Shown piece by piece: positions 8,398 through 16,701 of a stretch of 64,000 nt of DNA; position 1 is the stretch's first letter, and every line of letters begins with the position of its first letter. The translations under genes and the position numbers were made by a program. The notes under the pieces were generated by a model, which saw only the letters and a program-made list of their open reading frames with translations, did no database searches and was not told the origin of the DNA. The DNA is from Oceanobacillus_B kapialis (GTDB taxonomy: Bacteria > Bacillota > Bacilli > Bacillales > Amphibacillaceae): assembly GCF_042685265.1 (NCBI RefSeq), contig NZ_JBHUMX010000041.1; one strand, 5' to 3'.

Positions 8398-9335
8398 AAG
8401 CAAAGGGGATTTTAAAACAGTTTGGTTTTAACACAGATCATGAGCCAGAAAGTATCTATGCTTTTTCTCCCGTTTATAGGGTGTCGAAGGAGGGGCAAGA
8501 GGACGTAATCATTAAGCAGACACAGCGTCCCTTAGATAAGGCGAGAAGGGTAATGGAATATTTACAAGTATTAAAGAGAAACGGTGTGGGTGTTGTTACG
8601 CCAGTTCATTTAACAACAGAAAACCCTCAACAGATAGAAGAGGAAGTATATGTAGCTTACCCGTTCATTACAGGAAAAGAATATACAGGTACGGATAAAG
8701 AAATCTATGAGGCTGGAAAACTACTTGGGAAGATACATGCTCTTTCACCAAACGCCAATGACTACCAATTAAGCACTTATGAAGTATATGATTTTAATTT
8801 CGACGAAGTTGCCGAGAGTATGGAAGCGATTCGTAAGCATGTTCAGTCTTATAAAGTGGAAATAGCGCTTGATCATTTGGAAAGAAAATTTCTCCAAGCT
8901 GTCCAACAACAGGATGAATTAAAGGTGACTGGCTTGCCACATGTTATGACTCCACATGATTACAAAGCAAACAATTTAATTTACACCCCATCTCCTTATT
9001 TAATAGACCCTGACAATGCGATATGGATACCGAGGATTTTTGATTTAGCTTTGGCATTGCTTCTTTTTCACAATGAATTGGCCAGCGCACCAGACAAACT
9101 TTTCACACCAGCTCAGTGGAATTTATTTATGAAGGGTTATTCGACATTTGTAGAGCTGACAGAAATGGAAGAGCTCTATTGGGAAATGGCGCTCGATCAT
9201 GTATTTCTTGATGAGGTCATGTGGCTAATGGCAGATGTCCCAGAAGATTGGGAGAGAGAAGAACAACGCAAGTTATTTGAAAGTATCGTAAGCACCATGA
9301 AAGACCCTTCTAATTATATTTTAAGAAGAGAGTAA
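8394..9335 (+). CDS. APH-family phosphotransferase (kinase fold)
   Basis: A 313-residue kinase-fold protein. VIIKQTQRPLDKARRVMEYL holds the ATP-binding lysine. MTPHDYKANNLIY is the catalytic loop (HxDxxxxN) and LIDPDNAIW the metal-binding DxD. The C-terminal 80 residues are helical and acidic. The substrate cannot be told: aminoglycosides, choline, fructosamine and spore coat targets are all phosphorylated by this superfamily. It is coupled to the AAC(6')-like gene by a 4-base overlap, with GGAGG just upstream inside that gene. Confidence 0.85.
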   Translation: MKAKGILKQFGFNTDHEPESIYAFSPVYRVSKEGQEDVIIKQTQRPLDKARRVMEYLQVLKRNGVGVVTPVHLTTENPQQIEEEVYVAYPFITGKEYTGTDKEIYEAGKLLGKIHALSPNANDYQLSTYEVYDFNFDEVAESMEAIRKHVQSYKVEIALDHLERKFLQAVQQQDELKVTGLPHVMTPHDYKANNLIYTPSPYLIDPDNAIWIPRIFDLALALLLFHNELASAPDKLFTPAQWNLFMKGYSTFVELTEMEELYWEMALDHVFLDEVMWLMADVPEDWEREEQRKLFESIVSTMKDPSNYILRRE

Positions 9336-9338
9336 TAA

Positions 9339-9539
9339 ATGGTAGCGATAGCTAGAACAATATTGATACTCGGGACCTACATCATCATTTGAGAGAATAC
9401 ATTCATGCTGGTATATAACCTGTTCCTGTTAACTGGAGTAATGATCATCATAGCTTTGGAAGAATGGAAACATGGTAGAACGGGAATGAGTGTTGTAAGC
9501 GTTGTTGTATCTGTCCTATTATCGTGTGTTTCTATATAG
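9339..9539 (+). pseudogene. Small membrane protein gene (DUF3953-like) with in-frame TGA
   Basis: One continuous frame runs from ATG 9339 to TAG 9537-9539 but is interrupted by a single TGA at 9390-9392. Upstream it reads MVAIARTILILGTYIII and downstream ENTFMLVYNLFLL, then GVMIIIALEEWKHGRTGMSV. Together this gives about 65 residues with two membrane spans, resembling DUF3953 proteins. An internal ATG (9405) could still make a 44-residue fragment. No good ribosome site is seen for either start. Apart from this remnant and the Pho promoter, nothing else is seen between 9336 and 9746. Confidence 0.45.
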
Positions 9540-9660
9540 TCTAGTAGTTTCATAGCATGCTTATGATGCTAGTTTAGTTTTATCATGCTCTTTTACTAGA
9601 GAAGTTCAAAAAACAGCAATCTATAGGCATTTTGCCAGGGAAGCTTTTCTACTAAGAAAT

Positions 9661-9714
9661 TTCATTCGTTATTAACCTTCTATTAATTCTCTTTTAAAAT
9701 TACCCAGTTATGAT
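9661..9714 (+). promoter_or_regulatory. Pho box (four 11-bp-spaced repeats) and -10
   Basis: TTCATT (9661), TTAACC (9672), TTAATT (9683) and TTAAAA (9694) start exactly 11 bases apart, the geometry of PhoP-binding TT(A/T/C)ACA repeats in Bacillus. A TATGAT -10 lies at 9709-9714. This predicts PhoPR-activated expression of the following alkaline phosphatase under phosphate starvation. Confidence 0.75.
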
Positions 9715-9746
9715 TGTACTGAGTTAAATTTGAAAGGAGAGGTAGC

Positions 9747-11126
9747 ATGTTTAAAAAAGTTGGAGTTGTGGCATTAAGTGCAGGGCTGATGTTTTCTGCA
9801 ATGGGGTCGGTACCTTCAGTAGAGGCTGGTAAACCTGAATGGGCAGGTAAAGGAAAACCTGATTGGGTAGAGGCAAAAAAAGGGAAAGATGACGTAGAGA
9901 ATGTAATCTACATGATTCCGGACGGATTTAATGCCGACTATGCGAAAAATTATCGCCTCTATAAAGGGGAGGATGCTGTATGGGACAAGCATTTAAAAGG
10001 AATGTACTCGACTTATTCTGCTAATTCCAATATTACAGACTCTGCCGCAGCAGGGACAGCTATGGCTACAGGAGTTAAAACAAATAATGGAATGATTAGC
10101 CAAAACCCTGATGGCGAAGAACTGGAAACGATACTGGAGGCTTCCCAGGACGAAGATATGTCTACAGGGTTAGTGGCGACTTCAACTATTACACATGCTA
10201 CACCTGCTGCATTTGCTTCCCATGTAGAGAGCCGTAATAACCAGACGGAAATAGCCAGTCAAATGATTGCTAATGAAGTAGATGTAATGCTTGGTGGCGG
10301 AAAAAATAATTTTGTTCCCGAATCAATGGGTGGAAACCAGGAAGAGGATAATGTATTAGAAGAGGCGGAAGACAAAGGGTATGAGCTCGTTGAGACTCGA
10401 GAAGAACTAATGAATCAAAATGATATCGCCTTAAATAAAGGAGATAAATTACTAGGTTTATTTGCAGACGATGCATTAGCTGATGAAATGTCGCGGGAAA
10501 AAGATGTGCAACCAAGTCTAGAAGAAATGACAGAATCAGCACTGGAAGTATTAAAACAGGATAAAGATGGTTTCTTTCTCATGGTTGAAGGAAGCCAAAT
10601 TGACTGGGCAGGCCATGATAATGATGCTGGCTGGGCAATGAAAGAAGTGGAAGCATTTGAACAGGCTGTAAAAGCAGCTCTGGAATTTGCTGAAGAAGAC
10701 GGCGAAACACTTGTTGTAATCGGCGGAGACCATGAAACTGGTGGCATGACAACTGGGGTAAATGGTGGTCCAGCTTCTGCATCTCCTGAAGCCTTAAAAA
10801 ATGTAACTGCAACAGGGGCTAAAATGGCGTCTGAATTAAATGAAGATCGTTCAAATGCTATGGATGTTCTCAAAACATACACTGATTTCGATTGGAGTTA
10901 CATGGAGGTAAAACAGGTTCAAGATGCAGAGGATCCTGCTTTAACAATTAATCATCTGATCAGTAAACGAGCAAATATTGGCTGGACAAGTACGAACCAT
11001 ACCGCTGTGGATGTGCCGCTTTATGTATATGGCCCAGGAGCAAATGACTTCACAGGCTTTCATGACAATACTGATTTACCAAAAATGATAGCTGAATCCT
11101 TAGGTGCCAGCTTAGATAATGAATAA
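9747..11126 (+). CDS. Secreted alkaline phosphatase
   Basis: A 459-residue PhoA-superfamily enzyme. Residues 1-27 form a signal peptide ending SVEA. IYMIPDGF holds a metal-binding Asp, NITDSAAAGTAMATG contains the catalytic Ser (residue 99), GSQIDWAGHDND and GGDHETGGMTTG carry zinc ligands, and the last metal His lies in TNHTAVDVPLYVYG. The mature protein is rich in Asp and Glu, as in salt-adapted secreted enzymes. It hydrolyses phosphomonoesters outside the membrane. Four Pho-type repeats upstream fit phosphate-starvation control. It is monocistronic, with a bidirectional terminator. Confidence 0.95.
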   Translation: MFKKVGVVALSAGLMFSAMGSVPSVEAGKPEWAGKGKPDWVEAKKGKDDVENVIYMIPDGFNADYAKNYRLYKGEDAVWDKHLKGMYSTYSANSNITDSAAAGTAMATGVKTNNGMISQNPDGEELETILEASQDEDMSTGLVATSTITHATPAAFASHVESRNNQTEIASQMIANEVDVMLGGGKNNFVPESMGGNQEEDNVLEEAEDKGYELVETREELMNQNDIALNKGDKLLGLFADDALADEMSREKDVQPSLEEMTESALEVLKQDKDGFFLMVEGSQIDWAGHDNDAGWAMKEVEAFEQAVKAALEFAEEDGETLVVIGGDHETGGMTTGVNGGPASASPEALKNVTATGAKMASELNEDRSNAMDVLKTYTDFDWSYMEVKQVQDAEDPALTINHLISKRANIGWTSTNHTAVDVPLYVYGPGANDFTGFHDNTDLPKMIAESLGASLDNE

Positions 11127-11141
11127 AGTAAATACATGTAT

Positions 11142-11175
11142 AAAAATGCTTGGAGTCGCTCTCCAAGCATTTTTA
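11142..11175. terminator. Bidirectional terminator
   Basis: AAAATGCTTGGAG and CTCCAAGCATTTT flank a 5-nt loop, with A-tract and T-tract on both sides. It separates the convergent phosphatase and ASCH genes. Confidence 0.88.
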
Positions 11176-11622
11176 TTTTGCATCAACTAGTTCAAAGCGT
11201 TCGCAAACTAACAGCATATCTTCTTTAAATGCTAGTCCAACTTTTTGTAATTGTTCTGTGAAAAATTTTTTATGGGCAGTTTTCCAGTAATGATATGTGC
11301 CATCTCCTTCTCCCTCGGCGATAGCAAACTCTTCAGGAACCTCATTCATTGGCATAATATCAACCTTAACCGTTTTAATAATAGCAACGGGTTCGTTTTT
11401 GGCATTTAAAATAATGCCGTAATCGTTAACTGCTGGCAAAGATTCGTTTTCCATTTCATAAAAAACATAACCTGAGCAGGTTGCTGTCTTCTTACCATCG
11501 ATTACGAGTTGAGCTAAATAATCCGGTTCAGCTCCAAATTGCCAAGCTTCTACAGGTGTGGGTTTTTCTACATTTTTGCCTTCCCAAAACTTATCCCAAT
11601 AGGTTTGTGCGGCTATGTTCAT
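11173..11622 (-). CDS. ASCH domain protein
   Basis: A 149-residue protein of the ASCH type (YhfF-like): WQFGAEPDYLAQLVIDGKKT, then ATCSGYVFYE and the C-terminal LVCERFELVDA. The KKTAT segment is the family's conserved ligand-binding loop. ASCH domains share the PUA-like fold and some act as amidohydrolases on acetylated nucleosides; the activity here is unproven. AGGAGAGAT precedes the start. Confidence 0.88.
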   Translation of the reverse strand: MNIAAQTYWDKFWEGKNVEKPTPVEAWQFGAEPDYLAQLVIDGKKTATCSGYVFYEMENESLPAVNDYGIILNAKNEPVAIIKTVKVDIMPMNEVPEEFAIAEGEGDGTYHYWKTAHKKFFTEQLQKVGLAFKEDMLLVCERFELVDAK

Positions 11623-11709
11623 TTCTATCTCTCCTTAAAAACTTTTTGTTATCTTTATTGCTAGCTATGGAATGTCTTTAGGAAAGCTGTAGAGGAATCC
11701 ATGGGAAAA

Positions 11710-12759
11710 TCACCTGTCTATGCCGAATCGATATTTCGTAACCGAATTATACTTTTGGCCTCTATCGATTATTATAGATGGAAATGCAGGTTGGTTTACA
11801 GCATTTGGTAGTCCTTGAGTCTCTAAACAAATCCCAAGATGTTTTCTCATTGGAACACCGCGGACATTTCCTTCATTTCTTAAAGAATTACCGGAATAGA
11901 CAATGACACCGACCTCGTCAGTTTCCATAATTAACGTTCTTCCACTTTCAGAATCCTTCAAGACTATTTCTTCATTATGATTGTTGCTTAAACAAAATGG
12001 GTGGTCATATCCTTCTCCAACTAGAACATTTTGCGGATGTGTGGATACAGTTCCCGATTTAATGCTTCTTTCATGAGTAAAATCGAACGGCGTGTTTCCT
12101 ACATGTAGCATTTCACCTGTTGGGATAAGCGCGGGATCCAGTTCTAAAAATTTTTCACTCTTTAATTTTAATGTATGATCTAGAATATCCCGTCTAAGAT
12201 TACCGCTTAAGTTAAAATAGGAATGATTTGTCATCGAAAGAGGTGTCTTTTTATCTGTCATAGCATCATAACGAATAACGAATTCATTCTCATTATTTAG
12301 CGAGTAGGAAACTTTCACTTCTAGATTTCCTGGATATCCTTCCTCACCATCTGGGCTGAAATATTTGAATTGGACACCAGCAATATCCCCTTTTTTTAGC
12401 ATTTCAGCATCCCATATCACACGATTGAACCCTTTTATCCCACCATGGATATGATTATCTTTTTCATTTTTAGAAAGGGTGTAGATTTCTCCATCCAATT
12501 CAAATTGGGCATCTTTTATTCGTCCACCAACACGGCCAATCACAGCGCCAAGGTATGTTGAATCCATCATATATTCTTCAAGTGTATCATATCCAAGCAC
12601 AATATTTTCAAAATTCCCTTGCTTGTCCGGTGTTATCATTTTAGTAATAATACAACCGTAATTGATACAAGTTATTTCGACTCCATGATCATTCTTCAGC
12701 GTAAAGGCATATACCGGATTACGATCTATTTCTCCAATCTGTTCCTTTTTTACTTCCAT
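11710..12759 (-). CDS. galM: Aldose 1-epimerase (mutarotase)
   Basis: A 349-residue GalM. The catalytic His lies in MTNHSYFNLSG and the catalytic Glu in GICLETQGLPNAVN. DGEIYTLSKNEKDNHIHGG is the N-terminal signature. It interconverts alpha and beta anomers of aldoses. Lying last in the arabinose gene set, it probably supplies the anomer used by AraA. A terminator hairpin sits between araE and this gene, so it may be expressed partly by read-through. Confidence 0.93.
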   Translation of the reverse strand: MEVKKEQIGEIDRNPVYAFTLKNDHGVEITCINYGCIITKMITPDKQGNFENIVLGYDTLEEYMMDSTYLGAVIGRVGGRIKDAQFELDGEIYTLSKNEKDNHIHGGIKGFNRVIWDAEMLKKGDIAGVQFKYFSPDGEEGYPGNLEVKVSYSLNNENEFVIRYDAMTDKKTPLSMTNHSYFNLSGNLRRDILDHTLKLKSEKFLELDPALIPTGEMLHVGNTPFDFTHERSIKSGTVSTHPQNVLVGEGYDHPFCLSNNHNEEIVLKDSESGRTLIMETDEVGVIVYSGNSLRNEGNVRGVPMRKHLGICLETQGLPNAVNQPAFPSIIIDRGQKYNSVTKYRFGIDR

Positions 12760-12801
12760 GTTGTTTCCCTCATTTCATCAAGATTTGTTATATACCAATA
12801 A

Positions 12802-12831
12802 GAAAAAATGGCTGGAGTGTTAATCCAGCCG
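12802..12831 (-). terminator. Terminator after araE
   Basis: Read on the minus strand, GGCTGGA and TCCAGCC form a 7-bp stem followed by a TTTTTT run (A-run at 12803-12808 on the plus strand). Confidence 0.8.
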
Positions 12832-12869
12832 AAGAGATTTAATAGTATGAAGACACGTCGTTTATCTAC

Positions 12870-14258
12870 TTATGCGCTCTTTTCTTTGCCTTTTCTACTT
12901 TGTCCAATTCTTTCAATATCTTCTAGAGTACGTCCTTGAGTTTCCGGAACTCTCGTGCGGATAAATAAAACACCAAGTAAACAAATCGCTCCAAAGATTG
13001 CAAATACAGCTTCTTGTGCCATTGAAGCGGTCATAATTGGGAATAGCAAACCGACGAGGAAAGAACCGATCCAGTTAAATGACGAAGCCAAACCTGAAGC
13101 GCGGCCACGTATCATTAGCGGGAAAATTTCTCCAACGATAACCCATGTTAAAGGCGCCCAAGTAAATGAATAAAATGCAACATAGATACTTAAAAATACG
13201 ACAATCATCATAGGGCTTGCATCTGGTATTACTAAATTCAAAATTGCTGGTAGGATAAAGGATAACCCCATTACCGTTCCACCGACTGTTAACAAAGTGC
13301 GGCGCTTAAATTTATCAGCAATCGCTATAAATAATAACGATCCTAAAACGAGAATAATTCCCTGGATAATTGGCCACATCAAGGCTGAACTAGCAGCATT
13401 TCCCGTCGCTGTTTCAACGATTAAAGGAATGTAATAGAATATTGCGTTTGCTCCCTGGAATTGCTGGAAAGCCGCAACACCCACACCAGCAATTACTAAA
13501 TAGCGGTATTTTCCGGTTAGAAGGGAGCCCCATGAAGCTTTGTGATTCACTTCTTTTTTGGAAGTATCTTGAATTTGTTCTATTTCTGAATCAATTTGTT
13601 TTTTATCAGAGCGAATGTAGCTCAATACCTTACGTGCTTCATCAATTTTATTATTTTTAATTAAAAAACGTGGAGATTCTGGTAAACGTAAAACGCCAAT
13701 AAATAAAATCAAAGCGGGTACAGCAGCCAAGCTAAGCATCAACCGCCATGCCATTGTCTCTGGTAGGTCTTTCAAAAGAAATGCGACAATGTACGATAGC
13801 AACATCCCGGAAACGATCATGGTTTGATTGATTCCTGACAGACGTCCACGTAAGCGTGCAGGCGCCATTTCAGACATATAGGCTGGAACCAAAGCAGATG
13901 CAGCACCAACTGCCAACCCTAATATGATCCGTGAACCGATCATAAACAATAATCCATTATGTGGCGCTATTCCTGCCAAAATCGAACCCAGGACAAAAAT
14001 GAGTGAAGATATTAGAATCATTTTACGCCGGCCTAAACGATCAGAAAGTTGTCCAGCCAAGGCCCCGCCGAAAATAGCTCCTAACATTAATGAAGAGGTA
14101 ATCCAACCTATAGCAGTAGGGTCATTATGCAGGTTCCAATCATTTTGTAAAAAAGGTAAAGCTCCTGTCATAACCCCAATATCATAACCGAATAGAATAC
14201 CGCCAAAAGCACCAAAGAAGTATATGAATCCACTTGATATTTTCTTCTCATTAACCAT
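12870..14258 (-). CDS. araE: L-arabinose:proton symporter, MFS sugar porter
   Basis: A 462-residue MFS sugar porter with 12 spans. It shows GGILFGYDIGVMTGAL in helix 1, GQLSDRLGRRKMIL between helices 2 and 3, the PESPRFL motif, GANAIFYYIP in helix 7 and the closing VPETQGRTLEDIE. The ara context points to arabinose as substrate (AraE); xylose or galactose are alternatives. AAGGAGGGAAATTTA precedes the ATG. A possible cre site lies in the 271-base upstream interval. Confidence 0.88.
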   Translation of the reverse strand: MVNEKKISSGFIYFFGAFGGILFGYDIGVMTGALPFLQNDWNLHNDPTAIGWITSSLMLGAIFGGALAGQLSDRLGRRKMILISSLIFVLGSILAGIAPHNGLLFMIGSRIILGLAVGAASALVPAYMSEMAPARLRGRLSGINQTMIVSGMLLSYIVAFLLKDLPETMAWRLMLSLAAVPALILFIGVLRLPESPRFLIKNNKIDEARKVLSYIRSDKKQIDSEIEQIQDTSKKEVNHKASWGSLLTGKYRYLVIAGVGVAAFQQFQGANAIFYYIPLIVETATGNAASSALMWPIIQGIILVLGSLLFIAIADKFKRRTLLTVGGTVMGLSFILPAILNLVIPDASPMMIVVFLSIYVAFYSFTWAPLTWVIVGEIFPLMIRGRASGLASSFNWIGSFLVGLLFPIMTASMAQEAVFAIFGAICLLGVLFIRTRVPETQGRTLEDIERIGQSRKGKEKSA

Positions 14259-14413
14259 TAAATTTCCCTCCTTAAAAATTAAAAATGCTTATTTATAATT
14301 CTCTTATCAGGATGTTGATCTGTTATAAAAAGGATTGATTACCAACCAAATTATACCCTGGAGTTTCACTTAATCTATTAATTATCGGAATGCAATTCTT
14401 CAATTTTTTACCT

Positions 14414-14428
14414 TTTAACCGCTTTCAT
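14414..14428 (-). promoter_or_regulatory. Candidate cre site upstream of araE
   Basis: On the minus strand ATGAAAGCGGTTAAA matches the CcpA consensus WTGNAANCGNWNNCW at all but one position. It lies about 160 bases before araE, between araA and araE, and would allow separate catabolite repression of the transporter. A hairpin at 14491-14521 (CTCTTCAAGG / CCTTGAAGAG) follows araA but has only a weak T-run. Confidence 0.5.
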
Positions 14429-14529
14429 TTATGCTTGAAACATTATACTTTCCAGTTGCCTTTTTCATTTTCTAGAAAATCTATCTTAATCTCTTCAAGG
14501 AAGCATAACTCCCTTGAAGAGTGTTAGTA

Positions 14530-15945
14530 TTACTTAATCACGACATATTGCAGGCCAACAAGCTTTGCATACGCCACAATCTGATCTGTTGTTAGGTTTA
14601 ATGAGACAACCGTATGATGGCCGCCACCATTTTCAATCCATGCCTTTACGCCATCTTGAAAGTTTGGCTTTACCTTCCAAAGCACACGAGCTACCGGTAG
14701 ATTTGGTGCATCAGCAGTAGGCTCAAAAGCTGAAACCTCATTAATTAGAAGTTTAAAATGTGTACCAAAGTCTGCCATGGAGACAACAACACCATCTCCT
14801 GCTTTACCATCAAATACTAGACGAGCAGGATCCTCCCGATCACCAATCCCTAATGGAGAAACGATGATTTTTGGTTTATTATTTGCTAAGGTCGGATCCA
14901 CTTCAAGCATATGTGATTGAAGAATGGATTCTTGACCTGCTGCAAGTTCATAAGTGTAATCTTCCATAAATCCTGTAGATTGATTATGACTCATTACTTT
15001 CAGTAAACGATCAAGTGCAGCTGTTTTCCAGTCTCCTTCGCCTGCAAAACCATAACCCTGTGCCATCAAGCGCTGTACAGCAAGACCAGGTAGTTGTTTC
15101 ATACCATATAAATCTTCAAAGTTAGAGGTAAATGCAGTGTAGCTGCCATCATCTAGGAAACGTTTGATGGCAATTTCATAGCTTGCTTGTACTTTTACAC
15201 TAGCTTCCCAGTCCTCCCTAGAGTAATTGCCATAATCAAATTCATAGAGATTTTCATATTCCGCAAATAGCGCATCAATCTCTTCTTCCTTTACAGCATT
15301 GACGTATTGCACTAAGTCGCCAATACCGAAGTAGTCAACTGTCCAGCCAAACTGGATTTGAGCTTCGATCTTATCCCCATCCGTAACTGCAACATTACGC
15401 ATATTATCACCAAAACGGGCAACCTTGATTTTGAAACTTTCGTTGTAAGCAACTGCAACATCCATCCATTGTGCGATTTGCTGTTTCACTTCAGGGCGTC
15501 CCCAGTACCCGACAACAACTTTATTTTGTTTATTTAAACGGGCATTGATAAAGCCATACTCTCGGTCACCGTGAGCAGCCTGGTTAAGGTTCATAAAATC
15601 CATATCTATCGTTTGCCATGGAATACTTTCATTAAATTGTGTTGCTAAATGAAGCAATGGCTTCTGTAACAATTTTGTTCCGTGAATCCACATTTTTGCA
15701 GGTGAGAACGTATGCATCCAAGTGATGACACCTGCGACTTCATCACGATAGTTAACTTCTTTCATCGTGTTCGTAATTTGGTCAGTATTTACAGCTAAAT
15801 CTTGTAACACGAGGGGATATGGCAGAGCACCACTTTCATTTAAAGCATCTGTTATTTTTTGTGCATTTGCTTTAACCTCTGCTAATGCTTCTTCACCATA
15901 AAGTTGTTGTGAACCTACAACAAACCAAAATTCTTTTTTTCTCAT
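14530..15945 (-). CDS. araA: L-arabinose isomerase
   Basis: A 471-residue AraA, close to the usual length of about 490. Signatures: KKEFWFVVGSQQLYGEEAL at the N-terminus, GVITWMHTFSPAKMWIHG, SIPWQTIDMDFMNLNQAAHG and LPGLAVQRLMAQGYGFAGEG with a metal-binding Glu. It converts L-arabinose to L-ribulose using Mn2+. GAGG precedes the ATG. Third gene of the araB-araD-araA order. Confidence 0.97.
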   Translation of the reverse strand: MRKKEFWFVVGSQQLYGEEALAEVKANAQKITDALNESGALPYPLVLQDLAVNTDQITNTMKEVNYRDEVAGVITWMHTFSPAKMWIHGTKLLQKPLLHLATQFNESIPWQTIDMDFMNLNQAAHGDREYGFINARLNKQNKVVVGYWGRPEVKQQIAQWMDVAVAYNESFKIKVARFGDNMRNVAVTDGDKIEAQIQFGWTVDYFGIGDLVQYVNAVKEEEIDALFAEYENLYEFDYGNYSREDWEASVKVQASYEIAIKRFLDDGSYTAFTSNFEDLYGMKQLPGLAVQRLMAQGYGFAGEGDWKTAALDRLLKVMSHNQSTGFMEDYTYELAAGQESILQSHMLEVDPTLANNKPKIIVSPLGIGDREDPARLVFDGKAGDGVVVSMADFGTHFKLLINEVSAFEPTADAPNLPVARVLWKVKPNFQDGVKAWIENGGGHHTVVSLNLTTDQIVAYAKLVGLQYVVIK

Positions 15946-15982
15946 TGTTGCATTCCTCTTTTCGTAGTTTTATAGATTATTA

Positions 15983-16678
15983 TTATTTTTGTCCATAGTA
16001 AGCATTTTCTCCATGTTTCCGGAGATAATGCTTATCTAAAATTCTTTGTGGTAATTCTTCAGCAAAGCGATTTAAATCACGGGCAAATAAATTCATCTTG
16101 GCGACTTCCTCTAGCACAACACTATTCATGACCGCCGAGTGAACATCTTTTCCCCATGTAAATGGTGCATGTCCCCGAAGTAAGACACCCGGAACTGCAA
16201 AAACATCTAACCCACGTTCTTCAAATGTTTCGATGATAACACGCCCAGTTTCCACTTCATATCCACTGTCAATCTCCTCTTTTGTCAAAAAGCGGGCACA
16301 TGGTACAGCACCATAGAATGTATCTGCATGCGTCGTACCCATTGCCGGAACATCAAGGCCAGCTTGTGCCCATATTGTTGCCCAAGTCGAATGCGTGTGT
16401 GCGATGCCGCCAATTTCAGGATACTGTTTATAAAGAACCGCATGTGTGGGAGTATCCGATGATGGATTTAGTTCTCCTTCCACAACATTTCCATCTAAAT
16501 CAACAACTACCATATCACTGGCTTTCATTGTCTCATAATCTACACCACTCGGTTTGATGACAAATAAGCCGCTATCTCGGTCAAAAGCGCTTGCATTTCC
16601 CCATGTGTACTTCACAAGTCCATGCTTAGGCAAATCTAAATTGGCTTGAAATACTTCTTCTTTCAATTGTTCTAGCAC
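15983..16678 (-). CDS. araD: L-ribulose-5-phosphate 4-epimerase
   Basis: A 231-residue class II aldolase-family enzyme. VKYTWGNASAFDRDSGLFVI and KPSGVDYE bind substrate phosphate, and AHTHSTWATIWAQAG supplies two zinc histidines, with a third in LLRGHAPFTWG. It makes D-xylulose 5-phosphate for the pentose phosphate pathway. It starts with GTG behind GGAGGAATT, 23 bases after araB. Confidence 0.96.
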   Translation of the reverse strand: MLEQLKEEVFQANLDLPKHGLVKYTWGNASAFDRDSGLFVIKPSGVDYETMKASDMVVVDLDGNVVEGELNPSSDTPTHAVLYKQYPEIGGIAHTHSTWATIWAQAGLDVPAMGTTHADTFYGAVPCARFLTKEEIDSGYEVETGRVIIETFEERGLDVFAVPGVLLRGHAPFTWGKDVHSAVMNSVVLEEVAKMNLFARDLNRFAEELPQRILDKHYLRKHGENAYYGQK

Positions 16679-16701
16679 ATCAATTCCTCCAATTTTTTTA
16701 C

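Noticed and set aside
8394..9335. Calling the kinase APH(2'')
   Set aside because: Its catalytic loop (PHDYKANNLIY) and C-terminus do not match APH(2''); only the superfamily can be supported.
10415..10882. 155-residue minus-strand open frame inside the alkaline phosphatase gene
   Set aside because: Ser/Pro-rich composition, no ribosome site, and full overlap with a gene that has clear catalytic motifs; it is a shadow frame.
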